DNA from: UBA946 sp031550725
GTDB taxonomy: Bacteria > Bacillota > Clostridia > Oscillospirales > Ruminococcaceae
NCBI GenBank assembly: GCA_031550725.1
Contig: JAVBOH010000011.1
Coordinates: 39,307-103,306, forward strand
Reading direction: 5' to 3'
DNA length: 64,000 nt
This document shows, piece after piece, positions 52,052 to 59,590 of this stretch. Positions within the stretch are counted from its first letter, which is position 1; every line of letters begins with the position of its first letter. The position numbers were made by a program, and so were the translations under genes. Below the pieces are notes generated by a model. It did no database searches and was not told the origin of the DNA. It saw nothing but the letters and a program-made list of their open reading frames with translations.

Positions 52052-53212
52052 CTAATCATTTAAATACATAATATCATCGTCGGGGATTGTAATGGTATAA
52101 GTCACAGGGTCAGTTTCAAGCTGCGCAGGAGCTTCTGTTGTAACAGATGATGTCCCATTAAAAACACCGCCGTCATCAAAATTATCATCATTTGAAATAT
52201 TTGCACCGGAATTGCTGATTTCCCACCATCGCTCACCGGAATATGTTGTGTAAACATGGGTTTCACGAGTGGTAGCAAGTGTATCCGGAGTAGAGCCTTG
52301 TGTCAGAACATCACGTTCTGCTGTGGTTGCAGCCTCAGTTACCTTTGATGTCGTCACACTACTCTTTTGGGTAATACTTTCCGAAATCTCAGCTTCGGTT
52401 TCAGTGGCAGCAGATTCATTTTTATTAATTCTCATAACAGCTTTATAAGCAGTGTTAAGCTCATCTGTCACATATGCAATAGTTCTGTCAATACTCATTC
52501 GCAAAAGTTCAACAAGTGTACGTTCAGGAAGTGAGTACATATCAGTGTCATGATTTAAGAAAATATACTGGCTGATATCAGCAGCAGTAATCATCTTTGC
52601 TGATGTCCGTTCAATTAACAGCATTGGCAAATCAACTTCATTGCCTTTATAATCAAAAAGCTGAATATTAACCGTACCGTCAAAATTCTGAACTTCTGTT
52701 ATATAAACCTCATCATAATTCAAATATTTGCCTTCATACCGAAAGCTTGTACGGAAAACTGTTCCTTTAACATTAACAACCGCATTCGGCGTCCTAACCT
52801 TAAACACAGCCTTTTTCCCAAGTTCTTTATCAAGCCTGCATAAAACAGAACCCTCTGAAATGCTGACATCAACAGTACCCTTATCAGCAACCTCAGTATA
52901 ATAAACAGTTACAGAGCTGTTACCCTCAACAATTATGTATTTATCTGAATCTGTCATAATAGTGACAGAGCTGTCATCACCAGTGTAAATAACATCACCG
53001 CTCATAACCCTGTGCTTTTTATTTGCACTCAGTTTAGTGTTTCCACGGTAAATATATACTTCACCTCTTATTTCGGATATAACAGGCTGTCTGACAACAT
53101 CTCCTCCAAATGATATACTCAGAAGAATTGCAATCATTAGAACTAAGATAATTGAAATAAGAGCTATGATTATAAGCTTTAAATTTTCTGAAAGCAGTTT
53201 TAACAAGCTCAT
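52052..53212 (-). CDS. FecR-domain membrane-anchored protein
   Basis: A 386-residue protein with an N-terminal membrane segment (about 12-33) and an extracellular FecR domain (about 35-230): VMSGDVIYTGDDSSVTIMTDSDKYIIVEGNS-type strands and VRTPNAVVNVKGTVFRTSF, the conserved core. A Thr/Ser/Glu-rich C-terminal tail follows. FecR in Gram-negatives relays signals to an ECF sigma factor; here no sigma factor is adjacent and the domain is outside, so a wall-associated structural or sensory role is more likely. It is the first gene of a pair with the InlB-repeat protein. Confidence 0.82.
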   Translation of the reverse strand: MSLLKLLSENLKLIIIALISIILVLMIAILLSISFGGDVVRQPVISEIRGEVYIYRGNTKLSANKKHRVMSGDVIYTGDDSSVTIMTDSDKYIIVEGNSSVTVYYTEVADKGTVDVSISEGSVLCRLDKELGKKAVFKVRTPNAVVNVKGTVFRTSFRYEGKYLNYDEVYITEVQNFDGTVNIQLFDYKGNEVDLPMLLIERTSAKMITAADISQYIFLNHDTDMYSLPERTLVELLRMSIDRTIAYVTDELNTAYKAVMRINKNESAATETEAEISESITQKSSVTTSKVTEAATTAERDVLTQGSTPDTLATTRETHVYTTYSGERWWEISNSGANISNDDNFDDGGVFNGTSSVTTEAPAQLETDPVTYTITIPDDDIMYLND

Positions 53213-53349
53213 ATCACCTCATTAATCCCTAAAAAAATTATAAAAGAACATATTTTTATGCATTGATGAGATATATTATAACATATTAATGCTATTTTGT
53301 CAAAAATATTTTTATTACAGTTATTGTAACAAATACAAAAAATACAAAA

Positions 53350-53395
53350 ATGCCCTCATATGACAACAATGTCCATATGAGGGCATGATTTTTGT
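53350..53395. terminator. Terminator between the Nudix gene and the FecR-domain genes
   Basis: ATGCCCTCATATG / CATATGAGGGCAT perfect 13-bp stem (53350-53362, 53374-53386), with GATTTTTG on one side and CATTTTTG on the other. Confidence 0.82.
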
Positions 53396-53408
53396 AAAAC
53401 AAGATATA

Positions 53409-54143
53409 TTAATTCAAAGTAATATCAAAACCTTTAGCCTTACACTGACTGATAATAACATCGCAAATACCAATACTATCATCAAGCAGTCTGCCAAGAC
53501 CATCACAAATCATAGTATTGGATTTATCATTTTTCTTTTTATTAAGTGCAATTAAGTATGATAATGAAAGTATAGTTGTACTTAAATAAACATCCTTTTT
53601 GATATCATTTTCTATATAATCATCCTTGCCGACAAAGTTTTTTTCTATACCGTCACAAATATAGCAAAAAAGTGAACTCATTTCATTATTTCTGCCATTA
53701 TTATAATCATAGTCGCCGATGTAAACAAGTCTTTTTTTATCTGGTTCAGAATTAACAAGCTCATCCGAATTATTATACATTAGCAATTCTTCGGATAATT
53801 CACGCAATGCTTGTTTTTCGGCTGTACTATATAAAATAGCACTTGATTTTTTATCGTCATCCGTTAAATCGTCTTCTGTAATATGACCGCCAAAAACATC
53901 ATGTCGTTTTGTTTTTTCATCATCAAATTTTGCACCACGTAGTTTTGTTTTAATTTTATCTTTCTCATATTTATTAACAGTGAGAATATCATATCCGCTG
54001 TTTACAGAAGGAATTAGCGGCATAATAAGTGTTGTCAGATGCCTTTTACCAACATCATGCATATGAATACGTTCATCTATTTCATCATAAAAGTAGGGAT
54101 ATGATGACTGTCCATCTATAATTTTAGGTAATCTTTCGCTCAT
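53409..54143 (-). CDS. Nudix-domain protein with enlarged Nudix loop
   Basis: A 244-residue soluble, acidic protein. A Nudix-like box is visible: DVFGGHITEDD, then about 20 residues of insertion, then TAEKQALRELSEELLM, matching the REUxEE core. The usual spacing from the GG to the RE is shorter, so substrate and activity are uncertain. The rest (LVYIGDYDYNNGRNNEMSSLF, ending in a helical domain) fits a Nudix fold with a C-terminal extension. Substrate unknown. Monocistronic between a terminator and the divergent SASP gene. Confidence 0.62.
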   Translation of the reverse strand: MSERLPKIIDGQSSYPYFYDEIDERIHMHDVGKRHLTTLIMPLIPSVNSGYDILTVNKYEKDKIKTKLRGAKFDDEKTKRHDVFGGHITEDDLTDDDKKSSAILYSTAEKQALRELSEELLMYNNSDELVNSEPDKKRLVYIGDYDYNNGRNNEMSSLFCYICDGIEKNFVGKDDYIENDIKKDVYLSTTILSLSYLIALNKKKNDKSNTMICDGLGRLLDDSIGICDVIISQCKAKGFDITLN

Positions 54144-54343
54144 TTTATCTAGCTCCTGTCATACAAATCTATACATACATTATACAACTGAAATAAATAC
54201 TTGTCAACTAATTCATGATTTTCCATAAACACAAAAAATTACCACAAATATTCTAAGAACGACTGAATATAATACTAAGGCAACCCCAATTCAAACAGAT
54301 ATTTAATCTGTACAAAAAATTATATTTTAAGGAGAATACTAAA

Positions 54344-54532
54344 ATGAAAGATATTACAACACAGCAGGGTAGAGATACTCTTGAAAGATTTAAGATGGAA
54401 GCTGCTAACGAAGTTGGCGTAAACCTAAAGAGCGGTTACAATGGTGACCTTACAGCTCGTGAAGTTGGTTCTGTAGGCGGACAGATGGTTAAGAAAATGA
54501 TCAACGCTTACAAGCAGGGTTTAACATCATAA
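54344..54532 (+). CDS. Alpha/beta-type small acid-soluble spore protein
   Basis: A 62-residue DNA-binding protein made late in sporulation that coats spore DNA against UV and heat. Conserved blocks: MEAANEVGVNL, where the germination protease GPR cuts, GYNGDLTAREVGSVGGQMVKKMI. Ribosome site AAGGAG precedes ATG. Its presence implies the organism can form spores or descends from spore-formers. Expression would be by a forespore sigma factor (SigG); a confident SigG promoter was not resolved by eye. Confidence 0.96.
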   Translation: MKDITTQQGRDTLERFKMEAANEVGVNLKSGYNGDLTAREVGSVGGQMVKKMINAYKQGLTS

Positions 54533-54608
54533 GTACCCTTTAAGCTTTAAAATTTAATCCTTATTTATATGTGTATATATTATACCATATAAATTTGAAT
54601 TAACAAAA

Positions 54609-54650
54609 AACGCTTTGCGAAATTAGTTTTTCGCAAAGCGTTACTTTTTA
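54609..54650 (+). terminator. Terminator after the SASP gene
   Basis: AACGCTTTGCGAAA / TTTCGCAAAGCGTT perfect 14-bp stem with 6-nt loop, then ACTTTTTA. Confidence 0.85.
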
Positions 54651-54672
54651 TACTTATATTTTATATGCAATT

Positions 54673-54855
54673 TCAGCTAGCGCTCTGAACACAACCACAC
54701 ATAAGACTCATATTATCATTCATGATGATATTTAAATACTCATCCTTTGATATATTACCCATCAAAAATTCATTGCATATCTGCTTTTGTGTATCTGTCA
54801 AATGATATCCGTCAATTTCAAAAAAAGAAAAAATAACATTTTTATCGGTATTCAT
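54673..54855 (-). CDS. Small protein with Cys-containing C-terminus
   Basis: A 60-codon gene from ATG 54855, eight bases after GGAGG, driven by a consensus promoter. The product has a helical block (HLTDTQKQICNEFLMGNISKDEYLNII) that resembles the short helical motif of VbhA-type antitoxins, and a C-terminus of MCGCVQSAS. No Fic toxin is adjacent. A regulatory small protein or a peptide precursor are alternatives. The frame extends 13 codons upstream without a ribosome site. Confidence 0.6.
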   Translation of the reverse strand: MNTDKNVIFSFFEIDGYHLTDTQKQICNEFLMGNISKDEYLNIIMNDNMSLMCGCVQSAS

Positions 54856-54948
54856 ACAATCATCCTCCAGACATCTAATTTCATTTATTTGCATTGAGCT
54901 TTCATAATTTAAACGTTTTTATTTTGGACAAGCATAAAATATGTTTAT

Positions 54949-54977
54949 ATTATATTGCACAAACAAGCACATGTCAA
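54949..54977 (-). promoter_or_regulatory. Consensus sigma-A promoter for the small Cys-tailed protein
   Basis: Minus-strand TTGACA (54972-54977), 17-bp spacer, TATAAT (54949-54954). Confidence 0.82.
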
Positions 54978-54979
54978 TA

Positions 54980-55180
54980 TTTTTTTATCTAAAATAGCAC
55001 TTAGCACAAACAATGTTAAGTTTTCTTAGCGACATTTGACATCTTAACATTTTCTTAACTTTAGTTACATATCATCATGTGTGCTTTTTAATGTTAAGTT
55101 GTCAAATTTCATTTTATACTAATCCTAAATTAAAAAGATTTAAAAAACAATATAAATATGGTATAATAAAGGTATCAAAA
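54980..55180. other. AT-rich intergenic stretch with repeated TTAAC/GTTAA motifs
   Basis: No gene is supported. GTTAAG or CTTAAC occurs about five times (for example around 55008, 55045, 55055, 55090), and GACATTTGACA and GTCAAAT appear as related words. This could be the edge of an inserted element or a binding region. A TATAAT at about 55160 may belong to the decayed gene that follows. Confidence 0.4.
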
Positions 55181-55189
55181 GAAGAGGAT

Positions 55190-55520
55190 GAAAATGATGC
55201 CGAAAAGAAACCATATAAACGAAAGTGAAATAAACAAAATAACATAAATGCGAAATAAAAATAAAGATAAGGATATCGACAAAAGATTATATGCATTAAT
55301 TTATACAACATTAAATCATATATTGATAAAGTAAATGATATGGTTGGACTTGATACAAATGAAACTGCAATATATGGTGTGCTTATTAGAAAAATTGTCG
55401 TTCAGGAAAATTGTATTACTGACTTCTATTTGAGCTGTGTTCAATTTGGTTTTAGAATTTCCTATCACGTTAAGAAATTTAATCAACAACATAAATACGC
55501 TGTAACAATAAAGATACTTC
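55190..55520 (+). pseudogene. Decayed 3' fragment of a gene, possibly an older recombinase
   Basis: Short open stretches in more than one frame: MPKRNHINESEINKIT ending in TAA near 55245, DKDIDKRLYALIYTTLN in a second frame, and from about 55331 VNDMVGLDTNETAIYGVLIRKIVV and FYLSCVQFGFRISYHV in a third. The last part recalls the C-terminal end of large serine recombinases (weak resemblance). Stops and frame changes exclude an intact gene. Its position next to the mobilizable element suggests a reused integration site. Confidence 0.45.
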
Positions 55521-55528
55521 CATCTTTT

Positions 55529-55566
55529 CCTCCAAATCCGCAAACGGTGCAGATTTGGAGGTTTTC
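55529..55566. terminator. Terminator at the recombinase end of the mobile element
   Basis: CCTCCAAATC / GATTTGGAGG 10-bp stem (55529-55538, 55552-55561), then TTTTC on the plus strand and AAAAG/T-rich sequence on the other. Confidence 0.75.
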
Positions 55567-55577
55567 TATTCATATAA

Positions 55578-57200
55578 TCAAGCAGCTAGCATAGTTGTAT
55601 TCACAATACCAACAAAGTTGTAACAAATTTCAACCTTAACAATACGCACTCCGCTTGATGTATCAGGTGCATGAATGATGATTTTATCAATAAATTCATG
55701 CAATATTTCAGTAGTTAGCTCAGTTATTGCAATATACTTTTTCACGATAGATATAAACCTATTAGCGTTATCACTTTTCTCTTTCTGGTTATGTATAACA
55801 GAAGTGAGAAAGGTTATTTTTGTTTTAAGTTCAGCTTGTTCAGTTTCATATCCACATGACATCTTTTCAAAGCGTTCATCAGAAAGCTTACCAGTTACAT
55901 TATCTTCATAAAGCTTGTTGAATAACCTATCAATTTCATCATAACGTTTCTGAGAGGTAATCAGTTCTTTTTTCTGCTTAGCCAAGGATTTCAGCATATC
56001 ATTCTCAAAATGCTCTGAAACAAGATTAATTAAATGCTTTTCATCAATTTGTGATACTCTGATAAGCTTATTCAATTCATTAAGTACAATTTCTTCAATA
56101 ACTGTTTCACGAATGTAATGTGTAGAACAATCATCTTTAGAAACGTGATAAGAATATGTACCACATTGGAAATACGAGTTATTAGGATTACGATGATAAT
56201 GTAACCTTGAACCACAGTCTGCACAATATAATAAACCTGTAAACTTGTTGATTTCACCAGATAAGTTACGTCTGCGTTTTACTTCTCGTATTTTCTGAAC
56301 TGCATCCCAATCTTCTTGTGAAATAATCGCTTCATGAGTATTTTCAAAAATCATTTGCTCATCTTCAGGAAGATTAATTATTTTATCACTTTTATAGGAC
56401 TTTCTACGATATTTGAAGTTGGTAGTATGACCAAGATAATCTCTACGCTCAAGAATTTTAGCAACTGAGGTACAAGTCCAACCATATTGATTTTTACTCA
56501 AATCAGTCCGATTACTCATGCCAATATTCTTAATATGATGTGATGGTACAAGCACCTTTTCGCTTGATAATTTCTGAGCAATCTGATGAGGCCCCATTCC
56601 AGATAAACACATTGCGAAAATACGCTGAACAATTGGAGTAGCTTCTTCATCAACAATTAAATGCTTGCTGTCATTAGGATCTTTCTTGTATCCGTAAACA
56701 GGTACAGAGGCTATTCGTTCTCCTGCTGTTCCTTTGGATTTCCACACAGCACGTATTTTCTTGCTAGTATCCTTAGCATAAAACTCATTGAACAAGTTTC
56801 TAATCGGAGTAAAATCATTGTCCTCTCGTTCACTGTCAACTCCATCATTAACAGCTATAAAGTGAATATCATGTTCAGCGAACATTACTTCGGTGTAATA
56901 TCCAACCTTGAGATAATCACGTCCAAAACGTGACATATCCTTTACAATGACTGTTCCAATTTTACCACTCTCAATATCAGCAATCATATTTTGAAAGCCT
57001 TCTCTATCAAATGTTGTACCAGAGATACCATCATCAACATAGAACTTATATTTATTAAGTCCATGCTTTTCAGCATAATCCGAAAGTATCTGCTTTTGAT
57101 TTATTATACTGTTAGAATCGCCACTCAACTCGTCGTCGTGGCTTAACCTGCAATAAAGAGCCGCTATTTTATTTAGGGTATTTGTTGACTGTCTTTTCAT
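55578..57200 (-). CDS. Large serine recombinase (TnpX/TndX type)
   Basis: Site-specific recombinase that excises and inserts the element. The 540-residue protein has the resolvase domain with the catalytic Ser in YCRLSHDDELSGDSNSI (about residue 20), GIVKDMSRFGRDYLKVG, a recombinase domain (about 165-275), a zinc ribbon LLYCADCGSRLHYHRN...C...C (about 325-365), a coiled coil (about 400-470) and a DUF4368-like C-terminus (EFIDKIIIHAPD). Family length is about 500-700, so it looks complete. An inverted repeat flanks its promoter. It is the terminal gene of the element. Confidence 0.94.
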   Translation of the reverse strand: MKRQSTNTLNKIAALYCRLSHDDELSGDSNSIINQKQILSDYAEKHGLNKYKFYVDDGISGTTFDREGFQNMIADIESGKIGTVIVKDMSRFGRDYLKVGYYTEVMFAEHDIHFIAVNDGVDSEREDNDFTPIRNLFNEFYAKDTSKKIRAVWKSKGTAGERIASVPVYGYKKDPNDSKHLIVDEEATPIVQRIFAMCLSGMGPHQIAQKLSSEKVLVPSHHIKNIGMSNRTDLSKNQYGWTCTSVAKILERRDYLGHTTNFKYRRKSYKSDKIINLPEDEQMIFENTHEAIISQEDWDAVQKIREVKRRRNLSGEINKFTGLLYCADCGSRLHYHRNPNNSYFQCGTYSYHVSKDDCSTHYIRETVIEEIVLNELNKLIRVSQIDEKHLINLVSEHFENDMLKSLAKQKKELITSQKRYDEIDRLFNKLYEDNVTGKLSDERFEKMSCGYETEQAELKTKITFLTSVIHNQKEKSDNANRFISIVKKYIAITELTTEILHEFIDKIIIHAPDTSSGVRIVKVEICYNFVGIVNTTMLAA

Positions 57201-57221
57201 AATATACCTTACCTTTCCGAC

Positions 57222-57268
57222 AGTCAGAACGTTAATGATATTATACCATAAACATTCTGACTTGTCAT
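57222..57268 (-). promoter_or_regulatory. Recombinase promoter flanked by an inverted repeat
   Basis: Minus-strand ATGACA (57263-57268), 17-bp spacer, TATAAT (57240-57245). AGTCAGAACGTT (57222-57233) and AACATTCTGACT (57251-57262) form 12-bp inverted arms with one mismatch on either side of the -10 element, well placed for repression. Confidence 0.65.
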
Positions 57269-57282
57269 TATATTTTAAAAAT

Positions 57283-57468
57283 TTAAGCGGCTGATTTATC
57301 GTTTTTAACTTCCTTTATTACAAGACGCTCGATTACCTTATTTATGTCTTTTTTATTAGTATCATTAAATACAGATGAAACCACATATGTAGTTTTACCA
57401 ATCTTGTATTCTGTTTCATGTGCCGTATAAGCTACGGCGGTATTTGTAAGTAGTACATTTCTATTCAA
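57283..57468 (-). CDS. TnpW-like transposon-encoded small protein
   Basis: A 61-residue protein of the TnpW type that accompanies TnpX-family recombinases in Tn4451-like elements; its job is unknown. The core ETEYKIGKTTYVVSSVFNDT and the C-terminal KVIERLVIKEV are as in that family. The start is TTG 57468, seven bases after GGAGG. It lies 82 bp upstream of the recombinase gene. Confidence 0.8.
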   Translation of the reverse strand: MNRNVLLTNTAVAYTAHETEYKIGKTTYVVSSVFNDTNKKDINKVIERLVIKEVKNDKSAA

Positions 57469-57545
57469 ATGTTATCCTCCGTTTTTGTCTATTTCTTTGT
57501 TTTATACATGTAATGCAGTCCAACAAAAGTTGTCTACATTTTCTA

Positions 57546-58175
57546 TTATTTAGCCGTAGTTTTTACATCATTAGCTTGCTTTTTATTATTCATATTCTTC
57601 GTAATAATAGCACCACAAATCATGATTATGATACCAAACTTATTACCTTGCAAAATCATTTTAATAACATGCTCTGCAAGTGGCAGCACAATCAGTACCA
57701 ATATCGTGATAATCAGTATTAACCGCATCCATGAATGTAACTGATTAATCTGCTGTTCAAACTTCTTGTCATAATCAGCATGGATTTTTGCAATAGATAA
57801 TTCAACTTGCTCACGAACAAGTGGCATTAGTGTTTCCTTAAGTAATCTGTAGAACTCCGTTATATTACCGTTGATTTCTTGAGCAAATCTCTCATATTCC
57901 TTTGGAAAATCATCAACGTCCTCTCGAATGCTTTTTACGTCTTTGGTTAGCTTTTTCTGCAAGTCGAGTATCTGTTTCTGTTGATTTTCTGATGTCTGTT
58001 TCATCTCTAGTTGGAGTGCTTGAAACACTTGTGTGTACTCTGCCAGTTGTTGCTTGAGGAGTGAGTTCTCGTACTGGCTGCTCCTCATTTCTGACAGCAC
58101 CTGTAACTGCTCCACTGGTGGTTTCTGTGATAATTCCTGTGGAGTAAGTCCTGCTATAGTTTTTAGTGACTGCAT
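57546..58175 (-). CDS. Coiled-coil membrane protein overlapping the relaxase gene
   Basis: A 209-residue mobilization-associated protein of unknown function. A coiled coil (about 30-90, EMRSSQYENSLLKQQLAEYT onward) is followed by a helical region and two C-terminal membrane segments (about 148-172 and 175-192). The start is ATG 58175, nine bases after AAAGG; a GTG four codons upstream directly abuts that site. Its first 263 bp lie within the 3' part of the relaxase gene in another frame. The anchored coiled coil would fit a membrane tether for the relaxosome (inference), similar to MobB-like partners. Confidence 0.75.
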   Translation of the reverse strand: MQSLKTIAGLTPQELSQKPPVEQLQVLSEMRSSQYENSLLKQQLAEYTQVFQALQLEMKQTSENQQKQILDLQKKLTKDVKSIREDVDDFPKEYERFAQEINGNITEFYRLLKETLMPLVREQVELSIAKIHADYDKKFEQQINQLHSWMRLILIITILVLIVLPLAEHVIKMILQGNKFGIIIMICGAIITKNMNNKKQANDVKTTAK

Positions 58176-58902
58176 ATAAAATCGCACCTTTCGTATAAAT
58201 CTGTCCTAGCTTTTCACCTCTGATTGCCTTGCTTTTTTTAGGATGGAGAAAGCTTATTGTTTTAGCTGTATTACGTGATAATTGAACATTAAATTGCTTT
58301 AGGAAATCCTCAAATTCATCCATAGTACAACATATTTTCAAAGCTTCATTAATTACTTCACGAAGTTGCTCTTTCCAACTCGTACCACCATTAATAATAA
58401 TGTTATGCTCTGCTGTGGTTTCACGTTTGTCAGTTGGCTTTCTCCAATCAAGTGTAGAGTAACCATGCTCCAAAGCAATCTCATTTGACATATCTTTTAA
58501 TCTAGCATATTCCTGATTATTTAGATGAATTTTTCTACCATCGACGAATGAAACAGCATTCAAAACTACATGACAATGTACAACATCAGTATCATTATGA
58601 GTAGCAATAATCACCTCATTTTCAGGAAAAGCTCTGCGTATTAACTCCTCTGTCATACGGTGTGCATCTGCATATGAAACATTATCATCAGGGTTAAAGC
58701 TGTGGATAAAATGATAATATTTTCTCTCGCCAAAACCTTTACCCTTATGGAACAAATCAGCTGTTTCCTTGAACTGTTCAGCATAGTTTCTGTTGTCATC
58801 AAGGTAGAATGATGATACTATACCAGTCTTGTCTGAACGAGTTATATAGGCAATAATTGAGTGTGGTTTTGCTTTGCACCCCTTACCCGTAAGCAGCGGC
58901 AT
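57913..58902 (-). CDS. Relaxase/mobilization nuclease (MobA/VirD2-like)
   Basis: Nicks oriT and pilots the strand during mobilization. The 329-residue protein has an N-terminal relaxase domain with the HxD...HxH histidine triad in ATHNDTDVVHCHVVLNA and the following SFVDGRKIHLNN; a Tyr for nicking is expected in the first 40 residues (AYITRSDKTG). The C-terminal about 90 residues are Thr/Arg-rich and low-complexity, where the frame overlaps the coiled-coil gene. ATG 58902 is six bases after GGAGG; its start overlaps the mobC end by 20 bp. Confidence 0.92.
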   Translation of the reverse strand: MPLLTGKGCKAKPHSIIAYITRSDKTGIVSSFYLDDNRNYAEQFKETADLFHKGKGFGERKYYHFIHSFNPDDNVSYADAHRMTEELIRRAFPENEVIIATHNDTDVVHCHVVLNAVSFVDGRKIHLNNQEYARLKDMSNEIALEHGYSTLDWRKPTDKRETTAEHNIIINGGTSWKEQLREVINEALKICCTMDEFEDFLKQFNVQLSRNTAKTISFLHPKKSKAIRGEKLGQIYTKGAILYAVTKNYSRTYSTGIITETTSGAVTGAVRNEEQPVRELTPQATTGRVHTSVSSTPTRDETDIRKSTETDTRLAEKANQRRKKHSRGR

Positions 58903-59254
58903 TATCATCCTCCAGTCTATGTATTTTTTCAGGAATATCATCACATAGCTTAATAATTTTCAAATATGCCATATTGCAGTTTTCTAAGTAAGAAATTACA
59001 TTTTCATCAAAAGCATAGCTATCATGAACGTATCTTGTAAGCTGATTAAGGTTGTTGCCTTGACGTTTCAGCTCAACAAGAACATCCTTAAAATCATCAA
59101 TTATTACGATAGGTTTCTTCCCCAAAAACGACATGATAAACTCGGATTGGCTCTTAAATTTATCTGCGCATTTCTGATATGCAGCAGTAAATTTATCGTA
59201 CTCATTATCGGTCATACGAATAGTTATTGACCGATTTCGTTTCCTATTTGGCAT
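58883..59254 (-). CDS. MobC-like relaxosome accessory protein
   Basis: A 123-residue ribbon-helix-helix type protein that binds near oriT and assists the relaxase. The N-terminus RNRSITIRMTDNEYDKF is the RHH strand and helix; the ELKRQGNNLNQLTRYVHD segment is the bacterial mobilization (MobC) signature. ATG 59254 is about ten bases after AAAGGAG. It is directly downstream of the stem-loop array, where oriT would be expected. Confidence 0.9.
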   Translation of the reverse strand: MPNRKRNRSITIRMTDNEYDKFTAAYQKCADKFKSQSEFIMSFLGKKPIVIIDDFKDVLVELKRQGNNLNQLTRYVHDSYAFDENVISYLENCNMAYLKIIKLCDDIPEKIHRLEDDNAAAYG

Positions 59255-59314
59255 GAGATTCACTCTCCTTTGCATGACAAATATTACTTGCGACAGCAAG
59301 CTTAAAAGGGTGGC

Positions 59315-59588
59315 TTGGAGGGATTTTCCCCTCCAACGAGGTAATTATATACGAAGTATATAATTTGTAGATGGCTTGCCATTTGCGTACCTCGCCATTA
59401 CTATGCCGCCAACATTTTTGATGTAACAAATGTGATGAGTGTAGGTGGCATAAACCCGACGGCACAAGCCGTCGTGATATGTGGCAGAAGCCACATCAAC
59501 GGATGCAAATCCGTTGTGCAGTTGAAGTAACAGCAGCGACGATATGCTGTTACTTCAAGCTGCAATGCTTGTCCGAAGATAAGCATTG
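59315..59588. other. Dense array of stem-loops, probable oriT/regulatory region
   Basis: At least eight inverted repeats in 274 bp: TTGGAGGG/CCCTCCAA (59315-59336); CGAGGTA/TACCTCG (59337-59394) enclosing AATTATATAC-GAA-GTATATAATT (59343-59365) and ATGGC-TT-GCCAT; TATGCCGCC/GGTGGCATA (59402-59452); CGACGGC-ACAA-GCCGTCG (59457-59474); ATGTGGC-AGAA-GCCACAT (59479-59496); AACGGAT-GCAA-ATCCGTT (59498-59515); a perfect 14-bp stem (59522-59558); CAATGCTT/AAGCATTG (59563-59588). Three consecutive 7-bp stems have 4-nt loops of the NNAA type. It lies between the HTH gene and mobC. Confidence 0.85.
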
Positions 59589-59590
59589 AA

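Noticed and set aside
55340..55594. 84-codon plus-strand frame as an intact gene
   Set aside because: It has no ribosome site at its ATG, its coding character begins upstream in a frame with stops, and its last part runs through a terminator hairpin. Recorded as a remnant instead.
59244..59586. Minus-strand reading frames of 61-73 codons inside the stem-loop array
   Set aside because: They run through consecutive hairpins, lack ribosome sites and have compositions explained by the inverted repeats. I treat the region as non-coding.
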